A DNA stretch of 64,000 bases from Megachile rotundata (taxonomy: Eukaryota; Arthropoda; Insecta; Hymenoptera; Megachilidae). Under the pieces are notes generated by a model. The model was not told the DNA's origin, did no database searches, and saw only the letters and a program-made list of their open reading frames with translations. Positions 40,343-55,900 of the stretch are shown one piece after another; the first letter of the stretch is position 1, and each line of letters starts with the position of its first letter. The position numbers were made by a program, and so were the translations under genes. Where the stretch lies: contig NW_027473317.1 of NCBI RefSeq assembly GCF_050947335.1, forward strand, positions 4,526,001 to 4,590,000. The letters run 5' to 3'.

Positions 40343-43300
40343 TCATTGTATGATTGTGATTGTATGATTATGATTGTATGATTGTGATTCTTTGATTGTG
40401 ATTGTATGATTACGATTGTATGATTGTGATTGTATGATTGTGATTGTGTGATTGTGATTGTATGATTCTGATCGTATGATTGTGATTCTTTGATTGCGAT
40501 TGTATGATTGTGATTGTATGATTGTTATTGTATGATTGTGATTGTATGATTGTGATTGTCTGATTGGCATCGTATGATTGTGATTGTGTGATTGCGATTG
40601 TATGATTGTGACTGTATGATTGTGATTGTATGATTGTCATTGTATGATTGTGATTGCATGATTATGATTGTATGATTGTCATTGTATGATTGTGATTGTG
40701 TGATTGTGATTGTATGATTGTGATTGTATGATTGTGATCGTATGATTATGATCGTATGATTGTGATTGTATGATTGTGATTGTATGATTGTGATTGTATG
40801 ATTGTGATTGTATGATTGTGATTGCATGATTGTGATTGTATGATTGTGATTGTATGATTGTGATTGTATGATTGCGATTGTATGATTATGATTGTATGAT
40901 TGTGATTGTGTGATTGTGATTGTGTGATTGTGATTGTGTGATTGTGATTGTGAGATTGTGATTGTATGATTTTGATTGTATGATCGTGATTGTATGATCG
41001 TGATTGTGAGATCGTGATTGTATGATTGTGATTGTATCATTGTGATTGTATGATTGTGATTGTATGATTGTGATTGTATGATTGTGATTGTATGATAGTG
41101 ATTGTATGATTGTGATTGTATGATTGTCATTGTATGATTGTGATTGTATGATTGTGATTGTATGATTGTGATCGTATGATTGTGATCGTATGATTGTGAT
41201 CGTATGATTGTGATCGTATGATTGTGATTGTATGATTGTGATTGTATGATTGTGATTGTATGATTGTGATTGTATGATTGTGATTGTATGATTGTGATTG
41301 TATGATTGTGATCGTATGATTGTGATTCTTTGATTGCGATTGTATGATTGTGATTGTATGATTCTGATTGTATGATTGTGATTGTATGATTGTGACTGTA
41401 TGATTGTGATTGTATGATTATGATTGTGTGATTGTGATTGTATGATTGCGATTGTATGATTGTGATTGTATGATTGTGATTGTATGATTGTGATCGTATG
41501 ATTGTGATCGTATGATTGTGATTGTATAATGGTGATTGTGTGATTGTGATTGTATGATTGCGATTGTATGATTGTGATTGTATGATTGTGATTGTATGAT
41601 TGTGATCGTATGATTCTGATTGTATGATTGTGATTGTATGATTGTGACTGTATGATTGTGATTGTATGATTATGATTGTGTGATTGTGATTGTATGATTG
41701 CGATTGTATGATTGTGATTGTATGATTGTGATTGTATGATTGTGATCGTATGATTGTGATCGTATGATTGTGATTGTATAATGGTGATTGTATGATTGTG
41801 ATTGTATGATTGCGATTGTATGATTCTGATTGTATGATTGTGATTGTATGATTGTGATTGTATGATTGTGATTGTATGATTGTGATTGTATGATTGTGAT
41901 CGTATGATTGTGATCGTATGATTGTGATTCTTTGATTGCGATTGTATGATTGTGATTGTATGATTGTGATTGTATGATTGTGATTGTATGATTGTGATTG
42001 TATGATTGTGATTGTATGATTGTGATTGTATGATTGTGATTGTATGATTGTGATTGTATGATTGTGATTGTATGATTGTGATTGTATGATTGCGATTGTA
42101 TGATTGCGATTGTATGATTGTGATTGTATGATTGTGATTGTATGACTGTGATCGTATGATTGTGGTCGTATGATTGTGATTGTATAATGGTGATTGTATG
42201 ATTGCGATTGTATGATTGTGATTCTATGATTATGATCGTATGATTGTGATCGTATGATTGTGATCGTATAATTGCGATTGTATGATTGTGATTGCATGAT
42301 TGTGATTGGATGATTGTGTTTTTATGATTGTGATTGTATGATTGTGATTGTATGAATGTGATTGTATGACTGTGATTGTATGATTGGCATAATATGACTG
42401 TGATTCTTTGATTGCGATTGTATGATTGTGATTGTATGATTGTGATTGTATGATTGTGATTGTATGACTGTGATTGTATGATTGGCATAATATGACTGTG
42501 ATTGTGTGATTGCGATTGTATGATTGTGACTGTATGATTGTGATTGTGTGATTGTCATTGTATGATTGTGATTGTATGATTATGATTGTATGATTGTCAT
42601 TGTATGATTGTGATTGTGTGATTGTGATTGTATGATTGTGATCGTATGATTGTGATCGTATGATTGTGATCGTATGATTGTGATCGTATGATTGTGATCG
42701 TATGATTGTGATTGTATGATTGTGATTGTATGATTGTGATTGTATGATTGTGATTGTATGATTGTGATTGTATGATTGTGATTGTATGATTGTGATTGTA
42801 TGATTGTGATTGTATGATTGTGATCGTATGATTGTGATTCTTTGATTGCGATTGTATGATTGCGATTGTATGATTGTGATTGTATGATTGTGATTGTATG
42901 ATTGTGATTGTATGATTGTGATTGTATGATTGTGATTGTATGATTGTGATTGTATGATTGGGATTGTATGATTGCGATTGTATGATTGTGATTGTATGAT
43001 TGTGATTGTATGATTGTGATCGTATGATTGTGGTCGTATGATTGTGATTGTATAATGGTGATTGTATGATTGCGATTGTATGATTGTGATTGTATGATTG
43101 TGATCGTATGATTGTGATCGTATGATTGTGATCGTATAATTGCGATTGTATGATTGTGACTGTATGATTGTGATTGTATGATTGTCATTGTATGATTGTG
43201 ATTGTATGATTGTGATTGTATGATTGTGACTGTATGATTGTGATTGTTTGATTGTGATTGTATGATTGTGATTGTGTGATTGTGATTGTATGATTGTGAT

Positions 43301-43640
43301 TGTATGATTGTGATTGTTTGATTGTGATTGTATGATTGTGATTGTATGATTGTGATTGTATGATTGTGATTGTATGATTGTGATTGTATGATTGTGATTG
43401 TATGATAGTAATTGTATGATTGTGATTGTATGATTGTCATTGTATGATTGTGATTGTATGACTGTGATTGTATGATTGTGATTGTATGATTGTGATTGTA
43501 TGATTGTGATTGTATGATTGTGATTGTATGATTGTGATTTTATGATTGTGATCGTATGATTGTGATTCTTTGATTGCGACTGTATGATTGTGATTGTATG
43601 ATTGTGATTGTATGATTGTGATTGTATGATTGTGATTGTA
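40343..43640 (+). repeat. Block D, copy 1
   Basis: Landmarks in order: gtcatt with gattctttgattgtg near 40388, a gtctgattggcatcg signature (40559), gattgcatg near 40649, gtgtg and gattttgat with paired gatcgtg units (about 40910-41010), repeated gactg/gattatgattgtg groups near 41395 and 41647, gatcg groups, ggtcgta cassette (42162), ttggatg/gttttt (42306), two ggcataat units (about 42384 and 42483), and a second ggtcgta cassette (43030). Copies follow at offsets near 8022, 12642, 17948 and 20510. A private gatcgaacg lies near 43666, just past the block. Confidence 0.85.
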
Positions 43641-46600
43641 TGATTGTGATCGTATGATTGTGATCGAACGATTGTGATTGTATAATGGTGATTGTATGAT
43701 TGTGATTGTATGATTGTGATTGTATGATTGTCATTGTATGATTGTGATTGTATGATTATGATTGTATGATTGTGATTGTATGATTGTGATTGTGTGATTG
43801 TGATTTTATGATTCTGATCGTATGATTGTGATTGTAAGATTGTGATTGTGTGATTGCGATTGTATGATTGTGACTGTATGATTGTGATTGTATGATTGTC
43901 ATTGTATGATTGTGATTGTATGATTATGATTGTATGATTGTGCTTGTATGATTGTGATTGTGTGATTGTGATTGTATGATTGTGATTGTACGATTGTGAT
44001 TGTAAGATTGTGATTGTGTGATTGCGATTGTATGATTGTGACTGTATGACTGTGACTGTATGATTGTCATTGTATGATTGTGATTGTATGATTGTGATTG
44101 TATGGTTGTGATGGTATGATTGTGATTGTATGATTGCGATTGTATGATTGTGATTGTATGATTGTGATTGTATGATTGTGATCGTATGATTGTGATCGTA
44201 CGATTGTGATTGTATAATGGTGATTGTATGATTGTGATTGTACGATTGTGATTGTATGATTGTGATTGTATGATTGTGATTGTATGATTGTGATCGTATG
44301 ATTGCGATTGTATGATTGTGATTGTATGATTGTGATTGTATGATTGTGATTGTATGATTGTGATTGTATGATTGTGATTGTATGATTGTGATTGTATGAT
44401 CGTGATTGTATGATTGTGATCGTATGATTGTGATCGTATGATTGTGATCGTATGATTGTGATCGTATGATTGTGATCGTATGATTGTGATTGTATGATTG
44501 TGATTGTATGATTGTGATTGTATGATTGTGATTGTATGATTGTGATCGTATGATTGTGATTCTTTGATTGCGATTGTATGATTGTGATTGTATGATTCTG
44601 ATTGTATGATTGTGATTGTATGATTGTGACTGTATGATTGTGATTGTATGATTGTGATTGTATGATTGTGATTGTATGATTGCGATTGTATGATTGCGAT
44701 TGTATGATTGTGATTGTATGATTGTGATCGTATGATTGTGATCGTATGATTGTGATTGTATAATGGTGATTGTATGATTGTGATTGTATGATTGTGATTG
44801 TATGATTGCGATTGTATGATTCTGATTGTATGATTGTGATTGTATGACTGTGATTGTATGATTGTGATTGTATGATTGTGATTGTATGATTGTGATTGTA
44901 TGATTGTGATTGTATGATTGTGATTGTATGATTGTGATTGTATGATTGTGACTGTATTATTGTGGTTGTATGATTGTGTTTGTATGATTGCGATTGTATG
45001 ATTGTGATCGTATGATTGTGATCGTATGATTGTTATCGTGTAATTGCGATTGTATGATTGTGACTGTATGATTGTGATTGTATGATTGTCATTGTATGAT
45101 TGTGATTGTATGATTGTGATTGTATGATTGTGACTGTATGATTGTGATTGTTTGATTGTGATTGTATGATTGTGATTGTGTGATTGTGATTGTATGATTC
45201 TGATCGTATGATTGTGATTGTAAGATTGTGATTGTGTGATTGCGATTGTATGATTGTGACTGTATGATTGTGATTGTATGATTGTCATTGTATGATTGTG
45301 ATTGTATGATTATGGTTGTATGTTTGTGATTCTTTGATTGTGATTGTATGATTATGATTGTATGATTGTGATTGTATGATTGTGATTGTGTGATTGTGAT
45401 TGTATGATTCTGATCGTATGATTGTGATTCTTTGATTGCGATTGTATGATTGTGATTGTATGATTGTGATTGTATGATTGTGATTGTATGATTGTGATTG
45501 TATGATTATGATCGTATGATTGTGATTGTATGATTGTGATTGTATGATTGTGATTGTATGATTGTGATTGCATGATTGTGATTGCATGATCGTGATTGTA
45601 TGATTGTGATTGTATGATTGTGATTGTATGATTGTTTCTGTATGATTGTGATTGTATGATTGCGATTGTATGATTCTGATTGTATGATTGTGACTGTATG
45701 ATTGTGATTGTATGATTGTCATTGTATGATTGTGATTGTATGATTGTGATTGTATGATTGTGACTGTATGATTGTGATTGTATGATTGTCATTGTATGAT
45801 TGTGATTGTATGATTATGGTTGTATGTTTGTGATTCTTTGATTGTGATTGTATGATTATGATTGTATGATTGTGATTGTATGATTGTGATTGTGTGATTG
45901 TGATTGTATGATTCTGATCGTATGATTGTGATTCTTTGATTGCGATTGTATGATTGTGATTGTATGATTGTGATTGTATGATTGTGATTGTATGATTGTG
46001 ATTGTATGATTGTGATTGTATGATTGTGACTGTATTATTGTGGTTGTATGATTGTGTTTGTATGATTGCGATTGTATGATTGTGATCGTATGATTGTGAT
46101 CGTATGATTGTTATCGTGTAATTGCGATTGTATGATTGTGACTGTATGATTGTGATTGTATGATTGTCATTGTATGATTGTGATTGTATGATTGTGATTG
46201 TATGATTGTGACTGTATGATTGTGATTGTTTGATTGTGATTGTATGATTGTGATTGTGTGATTGTGATTGTATGATTCTGATCGTATGATTGTGATTGTA
46301 AGATTGTGATTGTGTGATTGCGATTGTATGATTGTGACTGTATGATTGTGATTGTATGATTGTCATTGTATGATTGTGATTGTATGATTATGGTTGTATG
46401 TTTGTGATTCTTTGATTGTGATTGTATGATTATGATTGTATGATTGTGATTGTATGATTGTGATTGTGTGATTGTGATTGTATGATTCTGATCGTATGAT
46501 TGTGATTCTTTGATTGCGATTGTATGATTGTGATTGTATGATTGTGATTGTATGATTGTGATTGTATGATTGTGATTGTATGATTATGATCGTATGATTG

Positions 46601-48364
46601 TGATTGTATGATTGTGATTGTATGATTGTGATTGTATGATTGTGATTGCATGATTGTGATTGCATGATCGTGATTGTATGATTGTGATTGTATGATTGTG
46701 ATTGTATGATTGTTTCTGTATGATTGTGATTGTATGATTGCGATTGTATGATTCTGATTGTATGATTGTGATTGTGTGATTGTGATTGTGTGATTGTAAT
46801 TGTGTGATTGTGATTGTATGATTGTGATTGTATGATTGTCATTGTATGATTGTGATTGTATGGTTGTGATTGTATGATTGTGATTGCATGATTGTGATTG
46901 GATGATTGTGTTTTTATGATTGTGATTGTATGATTGTGATTGTATGAATGTGATTGTGTGATTGTGATTGTGAGACTGTGATTGTATAATGGTGATTGTA
47001 TGATGGTGATTGTATGATTGTGATTGTATGATTGCGATTGTATGATTCTGATTGTATGATTGTGATTGTATGATTGTGATTGTATGATTGTGATTGTATG
47101 ATTGTGATTGTATGATTGTGATTGTATGATTGTGATTGTATGATTGTGATTGTATGATTGTGATTGTATGATTGTGTTTGCATGATTGTGATTGTATGAT
47201 TGTGATTGCGTGATTGTGATTGTATGATTGTGATTGTATGATTGTGATTGTATGATTGTGATTGTATGATTGCGATTGTATGATTGCGATTGTATGATTG
47301 TGATTGTATGAATGTGATTGTGTGATTGTGATTGTGAGATTGTGATTGTATAATGGTGATTGTATGATGGTGATTGTATGATTGTGATTGTATGATTGCG
47401 ATTGTATGATTCTGATTGTATGATTGTGATTGTATGATTGTGATTGTATGATTGTGATTGTATGATTGTGATTGTATGATTGTGATTGTATGATTGTGAT
47501 TGTATGATTGTGATTGTATGATTGTGTTTGCATGATTGTGATTGTATGATTGTGATTGCGTGATTGTGATTGTATGATTGTGATTGTATGATTGTGATTG
47601 TATGATTGTGATTGTATGATTGCGATTGTATGATTGCGATTGTATGATTGCGATTGTATGATTGTGATTGTATGATTGTGATCGTATGACTGCGATTCTT
47701 TGATCGCGATTGTATGATTGCGATTGTATGATTGTGATTGTATGATTGTGATTGTATGATAGTGATTGTATGATAGTGATTGTATGATTGTGCTTGTATG
47801 ATTGTCATTGTATGATTGTGACTGTATGATTGTGATCGTATGATTGTGATCGTATGATTGTGATCGTATGACTGTGATTGTATGATTGTGATTGTATGAT
47901 TGTGATTGTATGATTGTGATTGTATGATTGTGATTGTATGATTGTGATTGTATGATTGTGATTGTATGGTTGTGATTGTATGATTGTGATCGTATGATTG
48001 TGTTCGTATGATTGTGATTCTTTGATTGCGATTGTATGATTGTGATTTTATGATTGTGATTGTATGATTGTGATTGTATGATTGTGATTGTATGATTGTG
48101 ATTGTATGATTGTGATTGTATGATTGTGATTGTATGATTGTGATTGTATGATTGCGATTGTATGATTGTGATTGTATGATTGTGATTGTATGATTGTGAT
48201 CGTATGATTGTGGTCGTATGATTGTGATTGTATAATGGTGATTGTATGATTGCGATTGTATGATTGTGATTGTATGATTGTGATCGTATGATTGTGATCG
48301 TATGATTGTGATCGTATAATTGCGATTGTATCATTGTGACTGTATGATTGTGATTGTATGATTG
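43641..48364 (+). repeat. Inter-D region with small tandem duplications
   Basis: All 14-bp units, phase 3. The left part (about 43.7-44.5 kb) resembles 38.3-39.0 kb. The signature tatggttgtatgtttg occurs at 45311, 45815 and 46389, spacings of 504 and 574 bp, with gtgtaattgcg units near 45029 and 46107 between them: a local two-to-three-copy tandem. From about 47.3 kb it matches 39.3 kb onward at offset 8008 and leads into block D copy 2. Confidence 0.8.
46930..47650 (+). repeat. 364-bp tandem doublet
   Basis: The group gaatg, gtgag, tataatgg, tgatggtg, tctgattg, gtttgcatg and gcgtg appears at about 46946 and again at 47310, exactly 364 bp (26 units) later. One visible difference is gagactg near 46972 against gagattg in the second copy. 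Confidence 0.83.
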
Positions 48365-51300
48365 TCATTGTATGATTGTGATTGTATGATTATGATTGTA
48401 TGATTGTGATTCTTTGATTGTGATTGTATGATTATGATTGTATGATTGTGATTGTATGATTGTGATTGTGTGATTGTGATTGTATGATTCTGATCGTATG
48501 ATTGTGATTCTTTGATTGCGATTGTATGATTGTGATTGTATGATTGTTATTGTATGATTGTGATTGTATGATTGTGATTGTCTGATTGGCATCGTATGAT
48601 TGTGATTGTGTGATTGCGATTGTATGATTGTGACTGTATGATTGTGATTGTATGATTGTCATTGTATGATTGTGATTGCATGATTATGATTGTATGATTG
48701 TCATTGTATGATTGTGATTGTGTGATTGGGATTGTATGATTGTGATTGTATGATTGTGATCGTATGATTATGATCGTATGATTGTGATTGTGTGATTGTG
48801 ATTGTGTGATTGTGATTGTGTGATTGTGATTGTGAGATTGTGATTGTATGATTTTGATTGTATGATCGTGATTGTATGATCGTGATTGTGAGATCGTGAT
48901 TGTATGATTGTGATTGTATCATTGTGATTGTATGATTGTGATTGTATGATTGTGATTGTATGATTGTGATTGTATGATAGTGATTGTATGATTGTGATTG
49001 TATGATTGTCATTGTATGATTGTGATTGTATGATTGTGATCGTATGATTGTGATCGTATGATTGTGATCGTATGATTGTGATCGTATGATTGTGATCGTA
49101 TGATTGTGATTGTATGATTGTGATTGTATGATTGTGATTGTATGATTGTGATTGTATGATTGTGATTGTATGATTGTGATCGTATGATTGTGATTCTTTG
49201 ATTGCGATTGTATGATTGTGATTGTATGATTCTGATTGTATGATTGTGATTGTATGATTGTGACTGTATGATTGTGATTGTATGATTATGATTGTGTGAT
49301 TGTGATTGTATGATTGCGATTGTATGATTGTGATTGTATGATTGTGATTGTATGATTGTGATCGTATGATTGTGATCGTATGATTGTGATTGTATAATGG
49401 TGATTGTGTGATTGTGATTGTATGATTGCGATTGTATGATTGTGATTGTATGATTGTGATTGTATGATTGTGATCGTATGATTCTGATTGTATGATTGTG
49501 ATTGTATGATTGTGACTGTATGATTGTGATTGTATGATTATGATTGTGTGATTGTGATTGTATGATTGCGATTGTATGATTGTGATTGTATGATTGTGAT
49601 TGTATGATTGTGATCGTATGATTGTGATCGTATGATTGTGATTGTATAATGGTGATTTTATGATTGTGATTGTATGATTGCGATTGTATGATTCTGATTG
49701 TATGATTGTGATTGTATGATTGTGATTGTTTGATTGTGATTGTATGATTGTGATTGTATGATTGTGATCGTATGATTGTGATCGTATGATTGTGATTCTT
49801 TGATTGCGATTGTATGATTGTGATTGTATGATTGTGATTGTATGATTGTGATTGTATGATTGTGATTGTATGATTGTGATTGTATGATTGTGATTGTATG
49901 ATTGTGATTGTATGATTGTGATTGTATGATTGTGATTGTATGATTGTGATTGTATGATTGTGATTGTATGATTGCGATTGTATGATTGCGATTGTATGAT
50001 TGTGATTGTATGATTGTGATTGTATGATTGTGATCGTATGATTGTGGTCGTATGATTGTGATTGTATAATGGTGATTGTATGATTGCGATTGTATGATTG
50101 TGATTGTATGATTATGATCGTATGATTGTGATCGTATGATTGTGATCGTATAATTGCGATTGTATGATTGTGATTGCATGATTGTGATTGGATGATTGTG
50201 TTTTTATGATTGTGATTGTATGATTGTGATTGTATGAATGTGATTGTATGACTGTGATTGTATGATTGGCATAATATGACTGTAATTCTTTGATTGCGAT
50301 TGTATGATTGTGATTGTATGATTGTGATTGTATGATTGTGATTGTATGACTGTGATTGTATGATTGGCATAATATGACTGTGATTGTGTGATTGCGATTG
50401 TATGATTGTGACTGTATGATTGTGATTGTGTGATTGTCATTGTATGATTGTGATTGTATGATTGTGATTGTATGATTGTCATTGTATGATTGTGATTGTG
50501 TGATTGTGATTGTATGATTGTGATCGTATGATTGTGATCGTATGATTGTGATCGTATGATTGTGATCGTATGATTGTGATTGTATGATTGTGATTGTATG
50601 ATTGTGATTGTATGATTGTGATTGTATGATTGTGATTGTATGATTGTGATTGTATGATTGTGATTGTATGATTGTGATTGTATGATTGTGATCGTATGAT
50701 TGTGATTCTTTGATTGCGATTGTATGATTGTGATTGTATGATTGTGATTGTATGATTGTGATTGTATGATTGTGATTGTATGATTGTGATTGTATGATTG
50801 TGATTGTATGATTGTGATTGTATGATTGGGATTGTATGATTGCGATTGTATGATTGTGATTGTATGATTGTGATTGTATGATTGTGATCGTATGATTGTG
50901 GTCGTATGATTGTGATTGTATAATGGTGATTGTATGATTGCGATTGTATGATTGTGATTGTATGATTGTGATCGTATGATTGTGATCGTATGATTGTGAT
51001 CGTATAATTGCGATTGTATGATTGTGACTGTATGATTGTGATTGTATGATTGTCATTGTATGATTGTGATTGTATGATTATGATTGTATGATTGTGACTG
51101 TATGATTGTGATTGTTTGATTGTGATTGTATGATTGTGATTGTGTGATTGTGATTGTATGATTGTGATTGTATGATTGTGATTGTTTGATTGTGATTGTA
51201 TGATTGTGATTGTATGATTGTGATTGTATGATTGTGATTGTGTGATTGTGATTGTATGATTGTGATTGTATGATAGTAATTGTATGATTGTGATTGTATG

Positions 51301-52070
51301 ATTGTCATTGTATGATTGTGATTGTATGACTGTGATTGTATGATTGTGATTGTATGATTGTGATTGTATGATTGTGATTGTATGATTGTGATTGTATGAT
51401 TGTGATTGTATGATTGTGATTTTATGATTGTGATCGTATGATTGTGATTCTTTGATTGCGACTGTATGATTGTGATTGTATGATTGTGATTGTATGATTG
51501 TGATTGTATGATTGTGATTGTATGATTGTGATTGTATGAATGTGATTGTATGATTGTGACTGTATGATTGTGATTGTATGATTGTCATTGTATGATTGTG
51601 ATTGTATGATTATGATTGTATGATTGTGATTGTATGATTGTGATTGTGTGATTGTGATTGTATGATTCTGATCGTATGATTGTGATTGTAAGATTGTGAT
51701 TGTGTGATTGCGATTGTATGATTGTGACTGTATGATTGTGATTGTATGATTGTCATTGTATGATTGTGATTGTATGATTGTGATTGTATGATTGTGACTG
51801 TATGATTGTGATTGTTTGATTGTGATTGTATGATTGTGATTGTGTGATTGTGATTGTATGATTGTGATTGTATGATTGTGATTGTATGATTGTGATTGTA
51901 TGATCGTGATTGTATGATCGTGATTGTGAGATTGTGATTTTATGATTGTGATTGTATGATTGTGATTGTACGATTGTGATTGTATGATTGTTATTGCATG
52001 ATTGTGACTGTATGATTGTGATTGTATGATTGTGATTGTATGATTGCGATTGTATGATTGTGATCGTATG
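48365..52070 (+). repeat. Block D, copy 2, with tail; internal 140-bp loss
   Basis: It matches D copy 1 at offset 8022 on the left but 7882 from the ttggatg marker (42306 to 50188), a net loss of 140 bp or ten units. The loss lies near 48785, where the run with the gcatg unit (about 40768-40907 in copy 1) is missing and the sequence goes straight to the gtgtg units. A tgattggg unit near 48727 is shared with copies 3 and 5. The tail from about 51540 recurs at offset 4718 after copy 3. Confidence 0.85.
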
Positions 52071-52984
52071 ATTGTGATTCTTTGATTGTGATTGTATGAT
52101 TCTGATCGTATGATTGTGATTGTAAGATTGTGATTGTGTGATTGCGATTGTATGATTGTGACTGTATGATTGTGATTGTATGATTGTCATTGTATGATTG
52201 TGATTGTATGATTATGGTTGTATGTTTGTGATTCTTTGATTGTGATTGTATGATTATGATTGTATGATTGTGATTGTATGATTGTGATTGTGTGATTGTG
52301 ATTGTATGATTCTGATCGTATGATTGTGATTCTTTGATTGCGATTGTATGATTGTGATTGTATGATTGTGATTGTATGATTGTGATTGTATGATTGTGAT
52401 TGTATGATTGTGATTGTATGATTGTGATTGTATGATTGTGTTTGCATGATTGTGATTGTATGATTGTGATTGCGTGATTGTGATTGTATGATTGTGATTG
52501 TATGATTGTGATTGTATGATTGTGATTGTATGATTGTGATTGTATGATTGTGTTTGCATGATTGTGATTGTATGATTGTGATTGCGTGATTGTGATTGTA
52601 TGATTGTGATTGTATGATTGTGATTGTATGATTGTGATTGTATGATTGCGATTGTATGATTGCGATTGTATGATTGCGATTGTATGATTGTGATTGTATG
52701 ATTGTGATCGTATGACTGCGATTCTTTGATCGCGATTGTATGATTGCGATTGTATGATTGTGATTGTATGATTGCGATTGTATGATTGTGATTGTATGAT
52801 TGTGATTGTATGATTGTGATCGTATGATTGTGGTCGTATGATTGTGATTGTATAATGGTGATTGTATGATTGCGATTGTATGATTGTGATTGTATGATTG
52901 TGATCGTATGATTGTGATCGTATGATTGTGATCGTATAATTGCGATTGTATCATTGTGACTGTATGATTGTGATTGTATGATTG
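52071..52984 (+). repeat. Filler between D copies 2 and 3
   Basis: It carries tatggttgtatgtttg (52213), gtttgcatg/gcgtg groups twice (about 52440 and 52550), gcgattctttgatcgcg near 52720 and the ggtcgta cassette at 52830. This is a shortened version of 45.8-48.36 kb. No gene or unique sequence. Confidence 0.78.
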
Positions 52985-55900
52985 TCATTGTATGATTGTG
53001 ATTGTATGATTATGATTGTATGATTGTGATTCTTTGATTGTGATTGTATGATTATGATTGTATGATTGTGATTGTATGATTGTGATTGTGTGATTGTGAT
53101 TGTATGATTCTGATCGTATGATTGTGATTCTTTGATTGCGATTGTATGATTGTGATTGTATGATTGTTATTGTATGATTGTGATTGTATGATTGTGATTG
53201 TCTGATTGGCATCGTATGATTGTGATTGTGTGATTGCGATTGTATGATTGTGACTGTATGATTGTGATTGTATGATTGTCATTGTATGATTGTGATTGCA
53301 TGATTATGATTGTATGATTGTCATTGTATGATTGTGATTGTGTGATTGGGATTGTATGATTGTGATTGTATGATTGTGATCGTATGATTATGATCGTATG
53401 ATTGTGATTGTATGATTGTGATTGTATGATTGTGATTGTATGATTGTGATTGTATGATTGTGATTGCATGATTGTGATTGTATGATTGTGATTGTATGAT
53501 TGTGATTGTATGATTGCGATTGTATGATTATGATTGTATGATTGTGATTGTGTGATTGTGATTGTGTGATTGTGATTGTGTGATTGTGATTGTGAGATTG
53601 TGATTGTATGATTTTGATTGTATGATCGTGATTGTATGATCGTGATTGTGAGATCGTGATTGTATGATTGTGATTGTATCATTGTGATTGTATGATTGTG
53701 ATTGTATGATTGTGATTGTATGATTGTGATTGTATGATAGTGATTGTATGATTGTGATTGTATGATTGTCATTGTATGATTGTGATTGTATGATTGTGAT
53801 TGTATGATTGTGATCGTATGATTGTGATCGTATGATTGTGATCGTATGATTGTGATCGTATGATTGTGATTGTATGATTGTGATTGTATGATTGTGATTG
53901 TATGATTGTGATTGTATGATTGTGATTGTATGATTGTGATTGTATGATTGTGATCGTATGATTGTGATTCTTTGATTGCGATTGTATGATTGTGATTGTA
54001 TGATTCTGATTGTATGATTGTGATTGTATGATTGTGACTGTATGATTGTGATTGTATGATTATGATTGTGTGATTGTGATTGTATGATTGCGATTGTATG
54101 ATTGTGATTGTATGGTTGTGATTGTATGATTGTGATCGTATGATTGTGATCGTATGATTGTGATTGTATAATGGTGATTGTGTGATTGTGATTGTATGAT
54201 TGCGATTGTATGATTGTGATTGTATGATTGTGATTGTATGATTGTGATCGTATGATTCTGATTGTATGATTGTGATTGTATGATTGTGACTGTATGATTG
54301 TGATTGTATGATTATGATTGTGTGATTGTGATTGTATGATTGCGATTGTATGATTGTGATTGTATGATTGTGATTGTATGATTGTGATCGTATGATTGTG
54401 ATCGTATGATTGTGATTGTATAATGGTGATTTTATGATTGTGATTGTATGATTGCGATTGTATGATTCTGATTGTATGATTGTGATTGTATGATTGTGAT
54501 TGTTTGATTGTGATTGTATGATTGTGATTGTATGATTGTGATCGTATGATTGTGATCGTATGATTGTGATTCTTTGATTGCGATTGTATGATTGTGATTG
54601 TATGATTGTGATTGTATGATTGTGATTGTATGATTGTGATTGTATGATTGTGATTGTATGATTGTGATTGTATGATTGTGATTGTATGATTGTGATTGTA
54701 TGATTGTGATTGTATGATTGTGATTGTATGATTGTGATTGTATGATTGTGATTGTATGATTGTGATTGTATGATTGCGATTGTATGATTGCGATTGTATG
54801 ATTGTGATTGTATGATTGTGATTGTATGATTGTGATCGTATGATTGTGGTCGTATGATTGTGATTGTATAATGGTGATTGTATGATTGCGATTGTATGAT
54901 TGTGATTGTATGATTATGATCGTATGATTGTGATCGTATGATTGTGATCGTATAATTGCGATTGTATGATTGTGATTGCATGATTGTGATTGGATGATTG
55001 TGTTTTTATGATTGTGATTGTATGATTGTGATTGTATGAATGTGATTGTATGACTGTGATTGTATGATTGGCATAATATGACTGTGATTCTTTGATTGCG
55101 ATTGTATGATTGTGATTGTATGATTGTGATTGTATGATTGTGATTGTATGACTGTGATTGTATGATTGGCATAATATGACTGTGATTGTGTGATTGCGAT
55201 TGTATGATTGTGACTGTATGATTGTGATTGTGTGATTGTCATTGTATGATTGTGATTGTTTGATTATGATTGTATGATTGTCATTGTATGATTGTGATTG
55301 TGTGATTGTGATTGTATGATTGTGATCGTATGATTGTGATCGTATGATTGTGATCGTATGATTGTGATCGTATGATTGTGATTGTATGATTGTGATTGTA
55401 TGATTGTGATTGTATGATTGTGATTGTATGATTGTGATTGTATGATTGTGATTGTATGATTGTGATTGTATGATTGTGATTGTATGATTGTGATTGTATG
55501 ATTGTGATTGTATGATTGTGATCGTATGATTGTGATTCTTTGATTGCGATTGTATGATTGTGATTGTATGATTGTGATTGTATGATTGTGATTGTATGAT
55601 TGTGATTGTATGATTGTGATTGTATGATTGGGATTGTATGATTGTGATTGTATGATTGTGATTGTATGATTGGGATTGTATGATTGCGATTGTATGATTG
55701 TGATTGTATGATTGTGATTGTATGATTGTGATCGTATGATTGTGGTCGTATGATTGTGATTGTATAATGGTGATTGTATGATTGCGATTGTATGATTGTG
55801 ATTGTATGATTGTGATCGTATGATTGTGATCGTATGATTGTGATCGTATAATTGCGATTGTATGATTGTGACTGTATGATTGTGATTGTATGATTGTCAT

